Positions 1 to 8,007 are shown, counted from the first letter of the stretch. The stretch is DNA of 64,000 bases from Streptomyces tendae (GCF_014650435.1 NZ_BMUY01000015.1:124001-188000), one strand, 5' to 3'. Notes: a model not told the origin generated them from the sequence alone. Made by a program: numbers and translations.

Positions 1-12
1 CGATTCCGACGA

Positions 13-111
13 CACGCGCGGGGCGCGTGCAGGTGTGTGGGGGCGCCCCACAGCATGTCGGACCCGGGCACCGCCCGGGCAATCCCGGCTTCGCATAACG
101 CGGCGTTATGC
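13..111. repeat. Array of four short hairpins
   Basis: Four perfect inverted repeats lie in a row: CACGCG/CGCGTG at 13-29, TGTGGGG/CCCCACA at 36-52, CCCGGGC/GCCCGGG at 63-79, and GCATAACGC/GCGTTATGC at 93-111. They sit beyond the 3' end of the minus-strand permease that stops at 162, so at least one probably terminates it. No gene is evident in positions 1-161. Confidence 0.6.
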
Positions 112-161
112 CGGAGGGACGGGACCTGGTCGCCCACCCGCCGTGGGCGTCCGGCGCGGTG

Positions 162-929
162 CTAGCGGAGCAGCAGTTGCACGAGGGCGACCGTGCCGAC
201 CGTCACGACCAGGGCCCGCAGCACCGCGGGGCTGAAGCGGCGGCCCACCTTGGCGCCGACGTAGCCGCCGAGGCCCGAGCCGACCGCGAGGAGCCCCACG
301 GCGGTCCACTCGAAGTCCGCGGCGAAGAGGAAGAAGAGCGCGGCGACGGTGTTGACGACGGCGGCGAGGACGTTCTTGACCGCGTTGAGCCGCTGCAGGG
401 GTTCGTCCATCAGCATGCCCATCAGGGACAGGTAGATGATCCCCTGGGCCGCGGTGAAGTAGCCGCCGTAGACGCTGGCCAGCGTCAGGCCGGTGAAGAG
501 CAGCGGGCCGCCGTCGCGGCGGGGGGAGGTGCCGTTGCGGGCCCGGCGGCGCTGGACCAGCCTGCCGATCTGCGGCTGGAACGCCACGAGGAGCAGGGCG
601 AGGCCCACCAGGACCGGCACGATCGTCTCGAAGGCGTCGGCGGGCAGCGTCAGCAGGAGCGCGGCACCCGCGAGACCGCCCAGCAGCGCTCCGGAGCCCA
701 GCTTCAGGACGCGTCTTCCCTGCCCGCGCAGTTCCTGGCGGTAGCCGATGGCTCCGCTGATGGAGCCGGGGATGAGGCCGAGCGCGTTGGAGACGGTCGC
801 GGTGACCGGCGGCAGCCCGGTGGCCAGCAGGACCGGAAAGGTGATCAGGGTGCCGGAGCCCACGACGCTGTTGATGGCACCGGCCCCGACGCCCGCCGCG
901 AACACCGCGGCCATGGCCTCCGGTGTCAC
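162..929 (-). CDS. TSUP (TauE/SafE) family permease
   Basis: A 255-residue, very hydrophobic protein with about eight membrane segments and the two glycine-rich half repeats of the TSUP family. The N-terminal half has GVGAGAINSVVGSGT and the second half has YFTAAQGIIY, both typical of this family. TSUP proteins move small organic or sulfur anions (sulfite, sulfonates, organic acids) across the cytoplasmic membrane. The substrate cannot be read from the sequence. I kept the GTG start at 929; an ATG at 914 is possible. It is transcribed away from the conservon, and the two share the 930-1249 region. Confidence 0.85.
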   Translation of the reverse strand: MTPEAMAAVFAAGVGAGAINSVVGSGTLITFPVLLATGLPPVTATVSNALGLIPGSISGAIGYRQELRGQGRRVLKLGSGALLGGLAGAALLLTLPADAFETIVPVLVGLALLLVAFQPQIGRLVQRRRARNGTSPRRDGGPLLFTGLTLASVYGGYFTAAQGIIYLSLMGMLMDEPLQRLNAVKNVLAAVVNTVAALFFLFAADFEWTAVGLLAVGSGLGGYVGAKVGRRFSPAVLRALVVTVGTVALVQLLLR

Positions 930-1065
930 CCCGTGCCGCCCGGCGCCGGGCCCCGGCCCGCCGGCCGGAAGGTGTCTCGTGCATCTTTCACGGGGCCGAC
1001 TGTACCCACCGCCCCGGACGGCGTGTCCGCTGGTCCCAACCGGTCACCTCTGGGCGCTTCTTGAC

Positions 1066-1102
1066 GTGAATTCACCTGATCATGCGGTGATACGATCACC
1101 GC
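1066..1102. promoter_or_regulatory. Two palindromes in the TSUP/cvnA divergent region
   Basis: The 320-base gene-free stretch 930-1249 lies between divergent genes. It holds the palindrome GTGAATTCAC at 1066-1075 and a larger 8-bp-arm palindrome, GCGGTGATACGATCACCGC, at 1084-1102. Both look like operators. A TTGACG hexamer at 1061 is a possible -35, but I cannot fix a convincing -10. The rest of the stretch shows nothing else clear. Confidence 0.5.
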
Positions 1103-1249
1103 GTTTGCGGAGCGGGCGGATGGGTGAAAGACGGCATCCCCGACGTATGGGGCAGCCCGGGCAGCTACCCCCGGTGCGGGCACTCCACCGGGCCGCCCGC
1201 ACGGACGGTAATTCAGCAAGCCGGCTGTCAGTCGCCTGAAGAGAGTCTT

Positions 1250-2437
1250 ATGACGGAATACACAGGGAACCCATTGCTCTGGGTCGCCCTCGTCGCCCTC
1301 GTCGCCGCCGCCGTGCTCATCAGCCGCCAGCGCAGGGCGGCACGGGCGTTGCGGCAGCAGGTCCAGGGGCTCAGGGATCACTACACCGAGCTGGAGAACG
1401 ATTACGGGAAGTCCGTACAGGCCGCCCAGGAGCGGGCCGAGGACGAGACCAAGACGGTGCTGAAGTCCGCGATGCGGACCCTTCAGGGCCTCGCCGCCGA
1501 ACAGCAGCTGGTGCTCTCGCGGCTGCAGAACAAGTACGGCGACTCGCCCCTCCTCCAGGACCTGCTGGAGATCGACCACACCAACTCGCAGTTCGGCCGG
1601 CGGGCCCAGTCCATCGCCGTGCTGTGCGACGGCTGGCTCGGCGGCCGGCGCGACACCGCCTCGGTCTACGACGTGGTGCGCAGCGCCCAGGGCCGCATCC
1701 GGCACTTCCGCCGGGTGGACATCCTCTCCCAGGTCGACTTCGGCATCACCAGCCGGGCCGTCGAGCCCGTCGCCCTGGCCCTTGCCGAACTGCTCGACAA
1801 CGCCACCAGCTACTCGAGCCCGGACACGGTCGTGGAGATCAACATCCGGACCGTGCCCAAGGGCATCTGCGTCGTCGTCGACGACGCCGGTGTCGGCATG
1901 AGCGACGAGGAACGGGCCCGCGCCGACAAGCTGCTCGCCACCGAGCGCGCCTCGGGCGTGGCCGGGCTCGGCAACCCGCCGCAGTTCGGCTTCGCCGTCA
2001 TCGGCCTGCTGTGCGAACGATTCGGCTTCGAGGTGTCGGTGGACTCCTCCTCGCCCTACGGAGGTGTACGGGCGGTGGTCCTGCTGCCGCACGAACTGCT
2101 CACCGCCATGCCCGAGAAGAAGGCGCCCGCTCCGGCAGCGCGCGGCACGGCCCGGCCGGTCCCGGACGCCGGGGGACCGGAGGCCGCGGCGCTCGCGTCC
2201 TCCGAGACCGGCGACGGTCTGCCCCGGCGCCGCCGCAAGCGGCCGATGGCCATCGTGCCCGGCAGCGCGTCCGCCCCGCGCGCGGCGGGCCGCTCCGACT
2301 CCGAGCAGGCACAGGTCATGGGTGCCTTCCAGCGCGGAACGCGGTCCGGCCGGGTCACCGAAACGGCTGGTCCGGACGGTGCCGACCGGACCAGCGACAC
2401 ACCTGGTGCAAGCAGCGAAGGACATGAGGTCTCGTGA
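1250..2437 (+). CDS. cvnA: Conservon sensor kinase-like protein CvnA
   Basis: 395 residues from the ATG at 1250; the frame is open further upstream, but this start begins directly with the membrane segment. One transmembrane helix (about 8-25) is followed by a coiled-coil stretch (26-95) and a GHKL ATPase domain with the N-box ELLDNA at 180-185 and the G-box DDAGVGM at 211-217. The tail after about 290 is Ala/Pro-rich and ends in a basic RRRRK patch. In characterised conservons this protein works with CvnB-D as a membrane-bound complex resembling a eukaryotic GPCR/G-protein system. It is first in the operon and overlaps cvnB by GTGA. Confidence 0.93.
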   Translation: MTEYTGNPLLWVALVALVAAAVLISRQRRAARALRQQVQGLRDHYTELENDYGKSVQAAQERAEDETKTVLKSAMRTLQGLAAEQQLVLSRLQNKYGDSPLLQDLLEIDHTNSQFGRRAQSIAVLCDGWLGGRRDTASVYDVVRSAQGRIRHFRRVDILSQVDFGITSRAVEPVALALAELLDNATSYSSPDTVVEINIRTVPKGICVVVDDAGVGMSDEERARADKLLATERASGVAGLGNPPQFGFAVIGLLCERFGFEVSVDSSSPYGGVRAVVLLPHELLTAMPEKKAPAPAARGTARPVPDAGGPEAAALASSETGDGLPRRRRKRPMAIVPGSASAPRAAGRSDSEQAQVMGAFQRGTRSGRVTETAGPDGADRTSDTPGASSEGHEVS

Positions 2438-2835
2438 ACGACGATCTGTCATGGATGCTCGACAGCGCCCTGGAGATTCCCGGGGCCCTGCACGCGGTCC
2501 TGATCTCCGCCGACGGCCTGCTGATGGCCCGGACGCAGGACTTCGACAAGGACGACGCCGACCGGGTCGCCGCCGCGATGAGCGGCGTGCAGTCGCTCAG
2601 TCGCACCCTGGCCTTCTTCTGTGAGGACCCCAGCCAGACCTGGCGGCAGACCCTGGTCGAGTTCGACGGCGGCTGGGTGTTCCTGATCTCCGCCGGCGAG
2701 GGCGCCTATCTCGGCGTGTCCGCCTCTCCCGAGGTCGACATGGCGGACATCACCTTCCGGATGCAGCAGCTCGTCGCCCAGCTCGGCAAGCGGCTGACGA
2801 CACCGCCGCGCGAGAACCTGGGTGCCCACTCATGA
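2434..2835 (+). CDS. cvnB: Roadblock/LC7 domain protein CvnB
   Basis: 133 residues, one Roadblock/LC7 fold (about 8-105), opening with the family-typical LSWMLDSALEIPGALHAVLI. These small proteins act as regulators or GAP-like partners of small GTPases, here CvnD. The GTG start at 2434 overlaps the cvnA stop by four bases, and the gene ends in an ATGA overlap with cvnC, so translation is probably coupled. Length and order are standard for a conservon. Confidence 0.93.
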   Translation: MNDDLSWMLDSALEIPGALHAVLISADGLLMARTQDFDKDDADRVAAAMSGVQSLSRTLAFFCEDPSQTWRQTLVEFDGGWVFLISAGEGAYLGVSASPEVDMADITFRMQQLVAQLGKRLTTPPRENLGAHS

Positions 2836-3209
2836 CCGGCCAGGAAGGCTGGCAGTCCGAGGCGCCGGAATTAGTGCGGCCGTATGTCATCACCAAGGGG
2901 CGCGGCCTGCCCGACGACGGTGACCTCTCCCTCATCACCCTGGTCACCGCCGCCGCCGGTCAGCCGCAGCGGCCGTCCCGGCTGTCCCCCGAGGAGCAGA
3001 GCCTGCTCGACCTCTGCTCCGCCGGCTACCTCTCGGTCGCCGAGATCGCCGGACACACCCAGTTCCCGCTGGGCGTCGTGCGGATCCTGCTGGCCTCCCT
3101 GATGGAGGGCGGACACCTCATGACCCGCCCGCCGGTGGCCCGCGCCCGCCTCGCGGACAAGGAGATACTGGAGGAGGTGCTCAATGGGCTCCGCGCCAAG
3201 TTTGGATGA
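2832..3209 (+). CDS. cvnC: DUF742 protein CvnC, with a TTA codon
   Basis: 125 residues, matching the DUF742 family: an N-terminal VRPYVITKGR block followed by a winged-helix-like segment (LSPEEQSLLDLC to SVAEIAGH). It is the third member of every conservon and is thought to bind the kinase-like CvnA. Codon 14 (2871-2873) is TTA, the leucine codon read in Streptomyces by the bldA tRNA, so expression should depend on bldA. The 3' end overlaps cvnD by 26 bases. Confidence 0.92.
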   Translation: MTGQEGWQSEAPELVRPYVITKGRGLPDDGDLSLITLVTAAAGQPQRPSRLSPEEQSLLDLCSAGYLSVAEIAGHTQFPLGVVRILLASLMEGGHLMTRPPVARARLADKEILEEVLNGLRAKFG

Positions 3210-3777
3210 GCGGGACTACGTACGCGGGGGAGCGACCCAGACGGCGGTGAAGATCCTCGTCGTCGGACACTTCGCGGTGGGCAAGACCACCCTCATCGGC
3301 TCCATCTCCGAGATCGAGCCGCTGTCCACCGAGGAGACGATGACGCAGGCCGCCGAGTCGGTCGACGACCTCAAGGGGGTCCAGGGCAAGACCACCACCA
3401 CGGTCGCCATGGACTTCGGCCGCCTGACCATCAGCGACCGCGTCGTGCTCTACCTCTTCGGCACCCCCGGCCAGCAGCGCTTCGTGCAGATGTGGGAGGA
3501 CATGGCGCGCGGCGCGCTCGGCGCGCTGGTGCTGGTCGACCCGGAGCGGCTGGCGGACTCCTTCCCCGTGATCGACCTCATCGAGCACTACGGCCTCGAC
3601 TACGCCATCGCCGTCAACCACTTCGACGGCTCGCCGCTGCGCGACGAGCGGGCGCTGCGCGAGGCGCTCGACCTGCTCGACGACACCCCCGTCGTCACCT
3701 GCGACGCCCGCGACGAGAAGTCCTCGGCCGCCGCACTGACCACCCTCGTCCGCTACTTGCTGGACCGCACCCGCTAG
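3184..3777 (+). CDS. cvnD: Conservon small GTPase CvnD
   Basis: 197 residues. The P-loop GHFAVGKT is at 28-35, the G3-like LFGTPGQQRF at about 90, and NHFDG stands where Ras-type proteins have NKxD. This is the MglA/CvnD class of bacterial GTP-binding proteins, cycling between GDP and GTP states and binding the CvnA complex. The ATG at 3184 lies inside cvnC, giving a 26-base overlap. It is followed 15 bases later by the P450 gene. Confidence 0.93.
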   Translation: MGSAPSLDERDYVRGGATQTAVKILVVGHFAVGKTTLIGSISEIEPLSTEETMTQAAESVDDLKGVQGKTTTTVAMDFGRLTISDRVVLYLFGTPGQQRFVQMWEDMARGALGALVLVDPERLADSFPVIDLIEHYGLDYAIAVNHFDGSPLRDERALREALDLLDDTPVVTCDARDEKSSAAALTTLVRYLLDRTR

Positions 3778-3792
3778 GAGCTGGGAGCAGAC

Positions 3793-5142
3793 ATGAACGC
3801 CCACGACACCGCCCCGGTGCCCCCGCCGGGCTGCCCGGCCCACGGCTCCGGCGCCCGGGTGCCGCTGCACGGGCCGGAGTTCGCCGCCGACCCGCAGGCG
3901 TACTACGAGTACCTGCGCAACTACGGGGCCGCGGCCCCCGTCGAACTGGCCCCGGGCGTCGAGGCGACCCTGGTCACGGACTACGCGGCGGCGCTCCAGC
4001 TGCTGCAGGACTCCGGCAGCTTCCGCAAGGACGCGCGCCGCTGGCGGGCCTTCAACGAGGGCAAGATCAGCCCGGACAGCCCGGTCGCCCCGCTGCTCGC
4101 CTACCGGCCCAACTGCATGTTCGCCGACGGGGCCGACCACCTCAGGCTGCGCCAGGCGGTCACCGACAGCATGGCGCGGGTGGACACCCGGCGGCTGAGC
4201 CGCAGCACCGAGCAGATCTCCAGCTACCTCGTCTCCCAGTTCGGCGCCCGCGGCTCGGCCGACCTGCTCGGCGACTACGCCAAGCAGCTGCCGCTGTTCG
4301 TGTTCAACGAACTCTTCGGCTGCCCCGCCGACATCGGCGACCGGGTGCTCTTCGGCATCACCGGCATGTTCGACGGTGTCAACGCCGAGAAGGCCGCCGA
4401 GGTGCTCTTCCAGGCCGTGGGCGAACTCGTCGCGCTCAAGCGGCGCAAGCCCGGCGACGACGTCACCTCCTGGCTGATGCAGCACGAGGCCCGGCTCGAC
4501 GACGAGGAGATGGTCCACCAGCTCGCCCTGCTGCTCAGCGCGGGATCCGAACCCCTGCGCAACCTCCTCGGCAACACCCTGCACCGGCTGCTGACCCACG
4601 AGCGGTACGCCCGCGAGGGCGGCCTGATCGACGAGGCGCTCGACGACACGCTGTGGGAGAACCCGCCCATGGCCAACTTCGCCCCGCACTACCCGGCCGC
4701 CGACACGGAACTGGCCGGCCAGCAGCTGCAGGCGGGCGACCTCGTGCTCGTCAGTTTCGCCGCCGCCAACACCGGCCCCGCCCTCAAGGCGTCCCGCCAG
4801 GCGGGCAGCAACCGCGCGCACCTCGCCTGGAGCGCGGGGCCCCACGCCTGCCCGTCCAAGGAACCGGCCCGGCACATCACGGTCACGGCCATCGAGCACC
4901 TGCTGAACGAACTGCCCGACGTCGAACTCGCCGTCCCCGAGGACAGCCTGACGTGGCGTCCGGGCCCCTTCAACCGGGCCCTGGCCACGCTTCCGGCCCG
5001 GTTCACCCCGGTACGCCCCGTACGGCGCGGCGAAGCGGGGCCCGCCGGCGCGGCGTCCGGGCAGGAGAAGCCCGCGGGTCCGGCCCGTCCGGCCGAACAC
5101 AAGGGGATGTGGAGCCAGTTCCTCAACTGGCTCACACGGTGA
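3793..5142 (+). CDS. Cytochrome P450, CYP157-like, without ExxR
   Basis: 449 residues; the last gene of the conservon operon, 15 bases after cvnD behind an AGGAGCTGGGAG ribosome site. The haem-ligand loop is present (WSAGPHAC, Cys353). The K-helix, where nearly all P450s carry ExxR, reads EALDDTLWENPP at 281-292, so D285 and W288 occupy the E and R positions. The CYP157 family is known for exactly this loss. An Ala/Pro-rich tail of about 40 residues ends in the aromatic WSQFLNWLTR, perhaps a membrane or partner contact. Whether it is a catalyst or a haem sensor for the conservon is not known. Confidence 0.9.
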   Translation: MNAHDTAPVPPPGCPAHGSGARVPLHGPEFAADPQAYYEYLRNYGAAAPVELAPGVEATLVTDYAAALQLLQDSGSFRKDARRWRAFNEGKISPDSPVAPLLAYRPNCMFADGADHLRLRQAVTDSMARVDTRRLSRSTEQISSYLVSQFGARGSADLLGDYAKQLPLFVFNELFGCPADIGDRVLFGITGMFDGVNAEKAAEVLFQAVGELVALKRRKPGDDVTSWLMQHEARLDDEEMVHQLALLLSAGSEPLRNLLGNTLHRLLTHERYAREGGLIDEALDDTLWENPPMANFAPHYPAADTELAGQQLQAGDLVLVSFAAANTGPALKASRQAGSNRAHLAWSAGPHACPSKEPARHITVTAIEHLLNELPDVELAVPEDSLTWRPGPFNRALATLPARFTPVRPVRRGEAGPAGAASGQEKPAGPARPAEHKGMWSQFLNWLTR

Positions 5143-5245
5143 TGTGCGCAACACCCTCCCAATCCGCACCATTCGCATGAAGATCGAACGGCACGGGTAG
5201 TGAGCAACGCGGTATTCAAGTTGCTTACGAGTCAAAGGAGGTGTC

Positions 5246-5365
5246 GTGGACCACATATCCACGAACGCCACTTTCCCGACGCCGAACCCCCCGATACCCG
5301 CCCTCCGAGGCGGGTATCGCTCTGTGCGGCTGCGGCTGCGGCTGCGGCCGGGGGCGGACCGTTGA
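5246..5365 (+). CDS. Small upstream ORF before the prenyltransferase
   Basis: A 39-codon ORF starts with GTG at 5246 directly behind AAAGGAGGTG (5235-5244), the best ribosome site near this locus. It begins VDHISTNATF, has a Pro-rich middle, and ends in alternating Arg-Leu residues encoded by CGGCTG repeats. Its TGA (5363-5365) overlaps a TTG at 5362-5364 in the prenyltransferase frame, giving a TTGA junction like those of translationally coupled genes. No Trp codons are present. It may be a leader peptide or simply a spurious short frame. Confidence 0.5.
   Translation: MDHISTNATFPTPNPPIPALRGGYRSVRLRLRLRPGADR
5292..5319 (+). promoter_or_regulatory. 11-bp hairpin inside the upstream ORF
   Basis: CGATACCCGCC (5292-5302) and GGCGGGTATCG (5309-5319) are perfect complements around a six-base loop. 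In RNA this is a very stable stem, lacking a U-tract, of the sort that terminates transcription in Streptomyces. It lies within the small ORF and upstream of the prenyltransferase body. It could be an attenuator, or the terminator of the conservon operon. Confidence 0.65.
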
Positions 5366-6489
5366 GGGCCGGGCCGACGGGCGCGGACCCGCAGGGCACA
5401 CCCACGCTCGGCTCCTTCACCGGCGGCCAGCTGCGAAGACTCGGCTCGGTCGCCGGCCTGTCCCGCGCCGACGTCGAGACCTACGCACAGGTCCTGGCCG
5501 ACGCCCTGGGCCCGGAGGCCGAGCGGCCACTGGACCTGCCGCCGCCCACGCGCACCTTCCTGTCCGACGACCACACCCCCGTGGAGTTCTCCCTCTCCTT
5601 CCAGGCGGACGCGGCGCCCGTCATGCGGGTCCTCGTGGAACCGGGCTGCGGCGCAACCGGCCTGGCGGACAACGGGCGTGCCGGGCTCGAGGCGATCCGG
5701 ACCATGGCACGGCGCTGGGGCTTCGCCACCGACGCCCTCGACGAACTCCGGGACCTGTTCCTGCCGCCCGCTCCCCGGGGCCCCTTCGCCCTGTGGTGCG
5801 CCCTGGAACTCAGGCCCGGCGGCGTACCCGGGGTCAAGGTCTACCTGAACCCGGCGGCGGGCGGGGAGGAACGTTCCGCCGAGACGGTGCGCGAGGCCCT
5901 GCGCCGGCTTGGGTACGGCCGGGCCTTCGACAGCCTCCCCCCGGGCAGCGGACACCCGTTCTTCGCCCTGGACCTCGGAGGCTGGGCCGAACCCCGGGTG
6001 AAGGTGTACCTGTACCACGACGACCTCACGGCCGGTCGGGCCGGACGGCTGTCCCGGACGGACTCGGGCCCCGGGTCCGCGGCGGTCGAGGGCTTCTTCC
6101 GCACGGCCGCGGGTCTCGGCTCCGGCGCGGGTGGGCTCGGCGGGCGGCCTGTGCAGACCTGCCACTCCTTCACCGACCCCGGCACGGCGCGGCCGAGCGG
6201 ATTCACGCTGTACGTCCCCATTCGAGACTGCGTCCGGCACGACGGGGAGGCCCTGGCACGGACGTCCACCGTGCTGCACCAACACGGCATGGACGCCTCC
6301 GTGCTCGACCGCGCCCTGGCCGCACTCACCGAGCGGCGGCCCGAGGACGGGGCGGGCCTGATCGCCTACCTTGCCCTCGCCCACCAGGGGGACCAGTCGC
6401 CGCGGGTGACGGCGTACCTCTCCTCGGAGGCGTACGCGGTCCGGCCGCCTGCCGCGGAGACCGTCCGCCAACCTGTGCCGGTGGCCTGA
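5362..6489 (+). CDS. Indole prenyltransferase (DMATS type, ABBA fold)
   Basis: About 375 residues if started at the TTG at 5362. The frame is open to a GTG at 5200 (429 residues), but that extension is low-complexity Ala and follows no good ribosome site. The protein shows the repeated VKVYL strands of ABBA-barrel aromatic prenyltransferases (PGVKVYLNP, PRVKVYLYHDD, FTLYVP, PRVTAYLSSE). From memory, the S. coelicolor counterpart SCO7467 transfers a dimethylallyl group to C5 of L-tryptophan. It faces the flavin monooxygenase gene, its reported partner, across a terminator. The start codon is the main uncertainty. Confidence 0.85.
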   Translation: MRAGPTGADPQGTPTLGSFTGGQLRRLGSVAGLSRADVETYAQVLADALGPEAERPLDLPPPTRTFLSDDHTPVEFSLSFQADAAPVMRVLVEPGCGATGLADNGRAGLEAIRTMARRWGFATDALDELRDLFLPPAPRGPFALWCALELRPGGVPGVKVYLNPAAGGEERSAETVREALRRLGYGRAFDSLPPGSGHPFFALDLGGWAEPRVKVYLYHDDLTAGRAGRLSRTDSGPGSAAVEGFFRTAAGLGSGAGGLGGRPVQTCHSFTDPGTARPSGFTLYVPIRDCVRHDGEALARTSTVLHQHGMDASVLDRALAALTERRPEDGAGLIAYLALAHQGDQSPRVTAYLSSEAYAVRPPAAETVRQPVPVA

Positions 6490-6508
6490 CCGGGCCGTCC
6501 GCGCACGA

Positions 6509-6541
6509 GAGGGCTCCCGGTGCGATCCACCGGGAACCCTC
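6509..6541. terminator. Bidirectional terminator
   Basis: GAGGGCTCCCGGTG (6509-6522) pairs with CACCGGGAACCCTC (6528-6541) with one mismatch and a five-base loop. It lies between the convergent prenyltransferase and monooxygenase genes and can serve both. Confidence 0.8.
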
Positions 6542-6597
6542 GGCAAGGACGTGACCGTGTGCCGTCGCTGACCGTGCGGCGGCGGCCGGCGGAACAC

Positions 6598-7896
6598 TCA
6601 GACGGGCAGCGACTCCCGGAACTCCGCCAGGTACGGACCCACGTCGACGTGGATCGAGGCGGCCCGAGAGCGGCCGTAGCGCTCGACGACGCCCGCCAGG
6701 TACGTGCCGATCTCCTCGCGCATCTCCTCGGCCGCGGGCAGCACGGCGGCGCCGTCGACGAGGCGCGCCACCCACTCGGCCTGTGCCTCGGCCAGCCGGG
6801 TGAAGGCGCCCGCGGGCCGCACCAGTCCCACGAAGTACAGACCGGGCCGGTCCGCCGGGACGACCCGCCGGTACAGCTCGACCGAGCCGTCGGCCGCGAC
6901 CGGGCAGCCCGCGGGCAGGAAGGGGAACGTCATGTGGAAACCGGTGCAGTAGACGACCGCGTCGGCGGTCTCGGAGCTGCCGTCCGTGAACACGACCCGG
7001 TCGCCCTCGAACGAGGCGATCGCGGGCTTCGGGGTCACCGCGCCGTGCCGGATCCGGCTGAGGATCTCGTCCGAGAGGGTCGTCGCGGAGGAGAGGATCG
7101 GGTGGTCGGGCTCGGGCAGGCCGTAGTCCGACAGCCTGCCCCGGGCCACCAGCAGGGCCTGCTCCACCCACTGGCGCCGCTCGGCGAAGGGCATCGCGTT
7201 CCACCACGGGGCTTCGGCGATCTCGTCGAGGGACATCCCGAAGATCTGCTTGGGCACGATGTGCAGCCCCCGGCGCACCGACAGCAGGGTCCGCTCCGCG
7301 TGCCGGGAGAGGTCCGCGGCGATGTCCACCGCCGAGGCGCCGAGGCCCACCACGACGACGCGCCGGCCGGCGAAGTCGGCGCCGTCCCGGTAGTCGAGGG
7401 AGTGAAGAATCGTTCCGGCGTAGGACTCGGCACCGGCCGGAAGGGGATCGGGCAGGGCCGGTTCGCTGTTGTGGCCCGAGGTGACGACCACCTGCTCGAA
7501 CCGGCGGGAGCGCTGCGCACCGTCCGCGCCCCGGCTGACGACCGTCCAGGCGCCGTCCCCGTCCTGACGCACGGACAGCACCTCGGTGCGCAGCTCGACG
7601 TGGTCGAGCAGGCCCGCCCACTCGGCGAAGGATCGCAGGTAGGCGGCGACCTGGCTGTGCCGGGGGTAGAGCGGGTACGAGGACGGCATCGGGAAGTCCA
7701 CGTAACCGGTCAGCTGCTTGGCGGTGTTCAGGTGCAGGGACTGATAGCCCGGTCCACGCTCGCCGGCCCCCGGCTGGCGCCAGATCCCGCCGACGTCGGG
7801 TGCCTTCTCCAGGCAGACGAAGGAGATGCCGCGCTCCTTGAGGGCACGGCCCATCGCCAGCCCCGACAGGCCTGCACCGATCACACACACACGCAC
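6598..7896 (-). CDS. Flavin-containing monooxygenase, indole pathway
   Basis: 432 residues. The N-terminal FAD site GAGLSG (8-13), the FMO signature region SYAGTILHSLDY near the middle, and a second Rossmann motif GLGASAVDIA for NADPH make this a class B flavoprotein monooxygenase. Recalled literature on the S. coelicolor pair assigns SCO7468 the N-oxidation of 5-dimethylallyl-tryptophan to an indole-acetaldoxime that leads to 5-dimethylallylindole-3-acetonitrile. The convergent prenyltransferase neighbour supports that role here. The upstream gap to paaK (7897-8007) holds a hairpin. Confidence 0.88.
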   Translation of the reverse strand: MRVCVIGAGLSGLAMGRALKERGISFVCLEKAPDVGGIWRQPGAGERGPGYQSLHLNTAKQLTGYVDFPMPSSYPLYPRHSQVAAYLRSFAEWAGLLDHVELRTEVLSVRQDGDGAWTVVSRGADGAQRSRRFEQVVVTSGHNSEPALPDPLPAGAESYAGTILHSLDYRDGADFAGRRVVVVGLGASAVDIAADLSRHAERTLLSVRRGLHIVPKQIFGMSLDEIAEAPWWNAMPFAERRQWVEQALLVARGRLSDYGLPEPDHPILSSATTLSDEILSRIRHGAVTPKPAIASFEGDRVVFTDGSSETADAVVYCTGFHMTFPFLPAGCPVAADGSVELYRRVVPADRPGLYFVGLVRPAGAFTRLAEAQAEWVARLVDGAAVLPAAEEMREEIGTYLAGVVERYGRSRAASIHVDVGPYLAEFRESLPV

Positions 7897-7970
7897 GGGA
7901 TGTCCCCCCAGGATGTACTCAACCTCCCCCGATCATGCTCTTACTGCCCATCCGTTTCTTCCCGCACACC

Positions 7971-8001
7971 AGCACGACCCGCGAACGGACGTGTCCGTGC
8001 T
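7971..8001. terminator. Hairpin downstream of paaK
   Basis: An outer pair AGCACG/CGTGCT (7971-7976, 7996-8001) and a competing inner palindrome ACGGAC-GT-GTCCGT (7985-7998) lie just past the paaK stop. It is probably the terminator of paaI-paaK. Confidence 0.5.
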
Positions 8002-8007
8002 CACGTT

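Noticed and set aside
93..111. Palindrome GCATAACGC/GCGTTATGC as a recombination or attachment site
   Set aside because: No integrase, tRNA or duplicated flank is present; a hairpin or operator is the simpler reading.
5200..5361. N-terminal extension of the prenyltransferase from the GTG at 5200
   Set aside because: It has a poor ribosome site and encodes a run of alanines, while the TTG at 5362 gives a family-sized protein coupled to a well-initiated uORF. The extension is not strictly excluded.
3181..6597. Very long antisense open frame (1138 codons) opposite cvnD, the P450 and the prenyltransferase
   Set aside because: Typical high-GC shadow frame; no domain, low-complexity Gly/Arg/Val composition, and it lies across well-supported genes.
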